NCBI GenBank assembly: GCA_004557805.1
Contig: SFFS01000094.1
Location: 1 to 9,756, forward strand
Source of the DNA: Clostridiales bacterium
GTDB taxonomy: Bacteria > Bacillota > Clostridia > Christensenellales > Aristaeellaceae
Direction of reading: 5' to 3'
DNA length: 9,756 nt
The notes under the pieces were generated by a model. The model ran no database searches, was not told the origin of the DNA, and saw only the letters and a program-made list of their open reading frames with translations. A program made the position numbers and the translations under genes. How positions within the stretch are numbered: the stretch's first letter is position 1; every line of letters starts with the position of its first letter. Positions 7,251 to 9,756 of this stretch are shown here, one piece after another.

Positions 7251-7292
7251 TTTGTACCTCACCTCGCTTTGGTTTCCAGAAATAGAACGAAT

Positions 7293-7304
7293 TTTCCATG
7301 GAAA
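7293..7304. other. 12-bp perfect palindrome upstream of the L,D-transpeptidase gene
   Basis: TTTCCATGGAAA is fully self-complementary and sits 43 bases upstream of the start codon, in the 75-base gap between the DUF3048 terminator and the L,D-transpeptidase gene. It could be an operator, but a palindrome this short can occur by chance. I found no convincing -35/-10 pair in this gap, so the promoter of the transpeptidase-glycosyltransferase unit is not assigned. Confidence 0.3.
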
Positions 7305-7325
7305 TCTTGCAGGGCGTCCGCATGT

Positions 7326-7355
7326 AAAAAATGGGAGCGGATAAACCGCTCCCAT
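7326..7355 (-). terminator. Rho-independent terminator after the DUF3048 gene
   Basis: Read on the minus strand, a perfect 10-bp stem (ATGGGAGCGG/CCGCTCCCAT) with a 5-base loop TTTAT is followed by TTTTT. It begins 20 bases past the stop codon at 7375. It should separate the DUF3048 transcript from the downstream L,D-transpeptidase unit. Confidence 0.88.
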
Positions 7356-7374
7356 AAATTGTCAGGCGAAAGAG

Positions 7375-8550
7375 TTATTTCTCGCCGCTGGCCATATTGT
7401 CCAGCTCGCTCGCGTCAACCTCGCCGTAATCGACGGCCTTGACTTCGTAGCCGACGTCCACCTCATGCTCCTTGCCGGTGCCTTCGGTGTAGGTGAAGGT
7501 GTCGGAGGAGGCGATGATCTGCACGAACGTCTTGCCGGGCTTGAACGTGACTTCCTCGCCGTTGAGGTCCATGAAGATAGTGCGGTCGCCGACGGCCTTA
7601 CGGCTCCAGGAGCCGCGGATATGTTCGCCGCCGATGAACACGTCGCACACGCCGCTGCCGGTCAGCTCCACCACGGGGCGGGAAGAAATGCCGCCGTAGA
7701 AGTAGGTTTCGCAGTACTGCACGATGACGTTGGAGGCGACGATGGGCTTGTTGGTGTAGCCGTCGAACATCTGCTGGCCGTTGTAGTAGCGGTTGTACAC
7801 GCCCGCATCGACGTCGTAGACGTAGCTCGGCTTGTAATCGTCGGCATAGGAGAACGCCATCTTCACGGCGCTGTCGTAGCCGCGGGTATAATCGGTGTCG
7901 GAGAACTTGAAGGCGTGGCTGACGGGCTCGTAGGGCGTGCCGTCGTCGTTGGTGGGCCACTTTTCTTCCACGAGCTTCTTGAGGTTCACAACGGCGTTGT
8001 GCGGGGATATGCGATCCTTCGTGCGGCTGAGCACGCCGTAATTGCCCTTGATGCCGTCGAAGCGCATCGAAGTGGGGACGTTATTGTCCTTGAAGAAATC
8101 ATAAATGCTCGTGCCGCTGAGATCCTGGCCGCCATAGAAGACGAACGGGCAATCCCATTCCTGACGGAGCTGGCAGTGATGCAGACGGGCGGAACGAACC
8201 GCGCCGACGAATTCGGGATGATTGTCGTTGAACAGGCAGCTGTAGCGCGTGTGGCCCGGCCCCCACAGGAGGGACTCGTAGACGATGTCCGCTTCGGACA
8301 TGTTCCAGTGCGGCCGCGCACCGTCGGAGTTGCTGATCTGAACCAGGACGGGGCGGTATTCGCCTTCCCAGTCAAGGCCGGTGGTGGGGGATTTGCCTTC
8401 GGGAACTTCGTTGACGCCGTACGCGCCCGTGGTATAGGCGGCCGGAACCGTCAGCTGATTATATGTCATGGGAGCGGCGAAAGCGGTTGCGCTCAACATC
8501 ATCGCAGCAATCAGGAGAACCGCAAGAGTACGCAGAAATTTTGATGTCAC
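7375..8550 (-). CDS. Secreted DUF3048 (YerB-like) protein of unknown function
   Basis: This 391-residue exported protein belongs to the DUF3048 family (B. subtilis YerB is a member); its biochemical role is not known to me. The family core is clear: RPVLVQISNSDGARPHWNMS (66-85), EADIVYESL (86-94), TRYSCLF (101-107), GAVRSARLHH (116-125) and, in the C-terminal half, the DUF3048_C-like segment around NKPIVASNVIVQY (267-279) and VCDVFIGGEHIRGSW (301-315). The start is taken as GTG at 8550: it has GGAGGT 7 bases upstream and leads straight into a signal peptide (about residues 1-26, with a likely signal peptidase I site after AFA). There is no lipobox cysteine, although YerB itself is a predicted lipoprotein. 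In-frame upstream codons (ATG at 8565 and 8568, and an open frame to 8706) have no ribosome binding site. It appears monocistronic, with its own terminator. Confidence 0.9.
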   Translation of the reverse strand: MTSKFLRTLAVLLIAAMMLSATAFAAPMTYNQLTVPAAYTTGAYGVNEVPEGKSPTTGLDWEGEYRPVLVQISNSDGARPHWNMSEADIVYESLLWGPGHTRYSCLFNDNHPEFVGAVRSARLHHCQLRQEWDCPFVFYGGQDLSGTSIYDFFKDNNVPTSMRFDGIKGNYGVLSRTKDRISPHNAVVNLKKLVEEKWPTNDDGTPYEPVSHAFKFSDTDYTRGYDSAVKMAFSYADDYKPSYVYDVDAGVYNRYYNGQQMFDGYTNKPIVASNVIVQYCETYFYGGISSRPVVELTGSGVCDVFIGGEHIRGSWSRKAVGDRTIFMDLNGEEVTFKPGKTFVQIIASSDTFTYTEGTGKEHEVDVGYEVKAVDYGEVDASELDNMASGEK

Positions 8551-8557
8551 TCGTAAC

Positions 8558-8563
8558 ACCTCC
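8558..8563 (-). promoter_or_regulatory. Ribosome binding site that sets the GTG start of the DUF3048 gene
   Basis: On the minus strand GGAGGT lies 7 bases before GTG 8550-8548. The motif itself overlaps the upstream in-frame ATG at 8565, so it cannot serve that ATG. This makes the GTG the best start. Confidence 0.75.
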
Positions 8564-8652
8564 ATCATTCGACGGCTTGAGCCGCCTTGGTCATAAAGTG
8601 ATAAATTCGCTGTCAGCATACAAATTCCTTCTGCGCGGAGAAGATTTTTACT

Positions 8653-8700
8653 TTTTTGTGCGCTGCGCGCGTGAAAAAAAGCGCGTTCAGCGCGCAGAAA
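8653..8700. repeat. Long imperfect inverted repeat (hairpin) in the divergent intergenic region
   Basis: Bases 8653-8670 can pair with 8681-8700 to give about 18 pairs (two of them G-T) with a 2-base bulge (TT at 8686-8687) and a loop GTGAAAAAAA. The GC core is GCGCTGCGCGC against GCGCG-TT-CAGCGC, and T/A runs extend it. In a minus-strand transcript this fold competes with the smaller terminator-like hairpin nested in its first arm. Confidence 0.6.
8674..8695 (-). terminator. Terminator-like hairpin in the DUF3048 leader (possible attenuator)
   Basis: On the minus strand GCGCG-CTGAA-CGCGC (8695-8681) is followed directly by seven T bases (8680-8674). It is only a 5-bp stem but all G-C. It lies about 125 bases upstream of the DUF3048 start, so it could end transcripts early if the promoter is farther upstream (near 8780). 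An alternative is a terminator for antisense transcription. Confidence 0.4.
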
Positions 8701-8773
8701 TCGCAAAAAATGCAGGAAAAGAAAATAATAATTTCAAATTTTCCAAAAAAGAAGCAGGAAAACCCGCAACAGC

Positions 8774-8788
8774 GTAGTATAATACTAC
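8774..8788 (+). promoter_or_regulatory. Palindromic -10 element, candidate promoter of the aminotransferase gene
   Basis: GTAGTATAATACTAC is an inverted repeat with 7-bp arms around one base. It contains a perfect TATAAT on the plus strand (8778-8783), 68 bases before the ATG. The minus strand reads TATTAT and TATACT in the same place. No good TTGACA match sits 16-18 bases upstream on the plus strand, though A-tracts there (8721-8750) may act as an UP-like element. The symmetry could also mark a repressor site. Confidence 0.5.
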
Positions 8789-8797
8789 CTGGAATGC

Positions 8798-8811
8798 AAA
8801 AAACGTTTTTT
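8798..8811. other. 14-bp perfect palindrome in the aminotransferase leader
   Basis: AAAAAACGTTTTTT is self-complementary and lies between the proposed -10 element and the ribosome binding site. It could be an operator or a weak hairpin; its low complexity makes chance likely. Confidence 0.3.
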
Positions 8812-8819
8812 AAAGAATT

Positions 8820-8831
8820 GAAATATATTTC
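8820..8831. other. 12-bp perfect palindrome next to the aminotransferase ribosome binding site
   Basis: GAAATATATTTC is self-complementary and ends 6 bases before AGGAGGG. Position and symmetry would suit an operator, but nothing else supports it. Confidence 0.3.
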
Positions 8832-8851
8832 GGAATCAGGAGGGTCTAATT

Positions 8852-9756
8852 ATGTCGCTTTATCTGTCCAGCCGCTGCACGGGCATTTCCCCTTCGGTGA
8901 CGCTGGCCGTGAATACGCGCGCCAAACAGATGCGCGCCGAAGGGAAGCATGTTTACGGATTTGCCGTGGGCGAGCCGGACTTCCCGACTCCCGAATATAT
9001 CTGCGACGCCGCGCGCGAGGCGCTCAAGCTGGGCCTGACGCGCTATACGCCCGTTGCCGGTACGAAGGAGCTGCGCGGCGCGATCTGCGACAAGCTCGAG
9101 CGCGACAACAACCTCCACTATAATATAAATGAAATCATCGCCTGCAACGGCGCGAAGCAGGCGCTGCTCAACGCGTTTGTGGCCATCCTCAATCCGGGCG
9201 ACGAGGTGCTGCTGCCCACGCCCTGCTGGGTGAGCTATCCGGAAATCATCCGCATGGCCGGCGGCGTGCCGATCATGGTAAAAACAAAAGAGGAGGACGG
9301 CTTCCTGCCTTCTTTGCAGCTGCTCAACAAGCTGACCACGCCGCGCACGAAGGCAATCGTCATCAACAGCCCGAACAACCCCACCGGCTGCGTTTACCCG
9401 CCGGAGCTGATCGAGAAGCTGGCCGCGTTCATTGTGGAAAAGGAAATCTACGCGGTTTCCGACGAAATCTACGAGCGCCTTATCTACGACGGCCAGCAGC
9501 ATGTGTCCATCGCGTCGTTCGGCCCGCAGGCGCACAAGCAGACGATCGTCGTCAACGGCCTTTCCAAGACGTTTGCGATGACCGGCTGGCGCATGGGCTA
9601 TGCCGCCGCTTCGGCGGACATCGTTCACGCCATGGAGGCGTATCAGAGCCACGCGACCTCCGGACCGAACTCCATCGCGCAGTACGCCTCCTATAAGGCG
9701 CTGCAGAACGGCGTGGAATATATCCGCGCCATGCGCGAGGAATACGACGCGCGCCG
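8852..9756 (+). CDS. Class I PLP-dependent aminotransferase, aspartate aminotransferase-like (3'-truncated by window edge)
   Basis: The frame runs open from ATG 8852 to the window end (301 full codons), so the C-terminus is missing. AGGAGGG 7 bases upstream supports the start. It is a fold-type I enzyme that swaps an amino group between an amino acid and a 2-oxo acid in the cytoplasm, using pyridoxal phosphate. Visible marks: VGEPDFPTPE (39-48), TRYTPVAGTKELR (63-75), Trp126 (CWVSYPE) which stacks on the cofactor, the SPNNPTG loop (173-179), Asp204 and Tyr207 in SDEIYE, and the Schiff-base lysine Lys239 in GLSKTFAMTGWRMGY, followed by cofactor-binding Arg247. The pattern fits the Ib branch found in many bacteria. 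Substrate choice (aspartate, alanine, aromatic or other) cannot be fixed, because the C-terminal substrate-binding arginine lies outside the window. It is divergent from the DUF3048 gene. Confidence 0.93.
   Translation, partial: MSLYLSSRCTGISPSVTLAVNTRAKQMRAEGKHVYGFAVGEPDFPTPEYICDAAREALKLGLTRYTPVAGTKELRGAICDKLERDNNLHYNINEIIACNGAKQALLNAFVAILNPGDEVLLPTPCWVSYPEIIRMAGGVPIMVKTKEEDGFLPSLQLLNKLTTPRTKAIVINSPNNPTGCVYPPELIEKLAAFIVEKEIYAVSDEIYERLIYDGQQHVSIASFGPQAHKQTIVVNGLSKTFAMTGWRMGYAAASADIVHAMEAYQSHATSGPNSIAQYASYKALQNGVEYIRAMREEYDAR

Larger units (their letters stand above)
8551..8851. other. AT-rich divergent intergenic region (301 bases)
   Basis: This is the only gap of about 300 bases without a gene. 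It separates the leftward DUF3048 gene from the rightward aminotransferase gene. It holds, left to right: the DUF3048 ribosome binding site, a long imperfect hairpin (8653-8700) containing a minus-strand terminator-like element, an A/T-rich stretch with A-tracts (8704-8750), a palindromic -10 element (8774-8788), two further palindromes (8798-8811, 8820-8831) and the aminotransferase ribosome binding site (AGGAGGG, 8838-8844). No convincing protein is encoded here. Confidence 0.8.

Noticed and set aside
7251..7355. 35-residue upstream extension of the L,D-transpeptidase
   Set aside because: It begins inside the DUF3048 terminator and would bury the signal peptide. The start at 7250 has a ribosome binding site and an immediate signal sequence.
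7465..8544. 359-residue open frame on the plus strand
   Set aside because: It is antisense to the DUF3048 gene and made largely of Val, Ala, Gly and Asp runs without any motif.
8551..8706. 52-residue upstream extension of the DUF3048 protein
   Set aside because: It starts in the intergenic hairpin, would hide the signal peptide, and its ATG codons lack a ribosome binding site.
8656..9123. 155-residue open frame on the plus strand covering the intergenic region and the aminotransferase start
   Set aside because: It overlaps the aminotransferase in another frame, has Arg-rich shadow composition in the coding part, and begins within the hairpin without a ribosome binding site.

Overview
The window looks like part of a high-GC Firmicute chromosome, probably an anaerobic Clostridia lineage. 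The signs are strong AGGAGG-type ribosome binding sites, GC-rich third codon positions with AT-rich intergenic gaps, a tRNA gene without an encoded CCA, a DUF3048 (YerB-type) protein, and Thr/Pro-rich linkers between peptidoglycan-binding repeats. The family assignments come from motifs read by eye; the taxon is inference. I see no insertion sequence, phage gene, CRISPR array or integrase.

Positions 1-4604 (+ strand) form one apparent operon: the 3' part of a GH13 alpha-glycosidase, a ResB-like cytochrome c biogenesis membrane protein, and a 766-residue SecA-family ATPase that starts inside the ResB stop codon (ATGA overlap). The operon ends at a GC-rich hairpin (4611-4650). The SecA-like protein keeps the whole motor core but lacks the usual N-terminal leader helix and the C-terminal zinc-binding tail, so it resembles an accessory (SecA2-type) rather than a housekeeping SecA.

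Positions 4656-8550 (- strand) hold, in order of transcription: a secreted DUF3048 protein (GTG start at 8550) with its own terminator; a two-gene envelope unit of an L,D-transpeptidase with three peptidoglycan-binding repeats and, 12 bases later, a polyprenyl-phosphate glycosyltransferase; and a tRNA-Lys(CTT). The tRNA has a perfect TTGACA-17-TATAAT promoter whose -35 overlaps the glycosyltransferase stop codon, and it ends in a hairpin followed by a T-rich tract.

Positions 8551-8851 are a 301-base AT-rich divergent intergenic region. It contains a near-symmetric -10 element, a terminator-like hairpin in the DUF3048 leader, and two more short palindromes. From 8852 to the window edge (+ strand) runs the 5' two-thirds or so of a class I PLP aminotransferase with its catalytic lysine.

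The common theme of the central region is the cell envelope: export (SecA-like), wall cross-linking (L,D-transpeptidase), lipid-linked sugar (glycosyltransferase) and a secreted protein of unknown role. The pairing most worth a second look is the ResB-like protein with the SecA-like ATPase.
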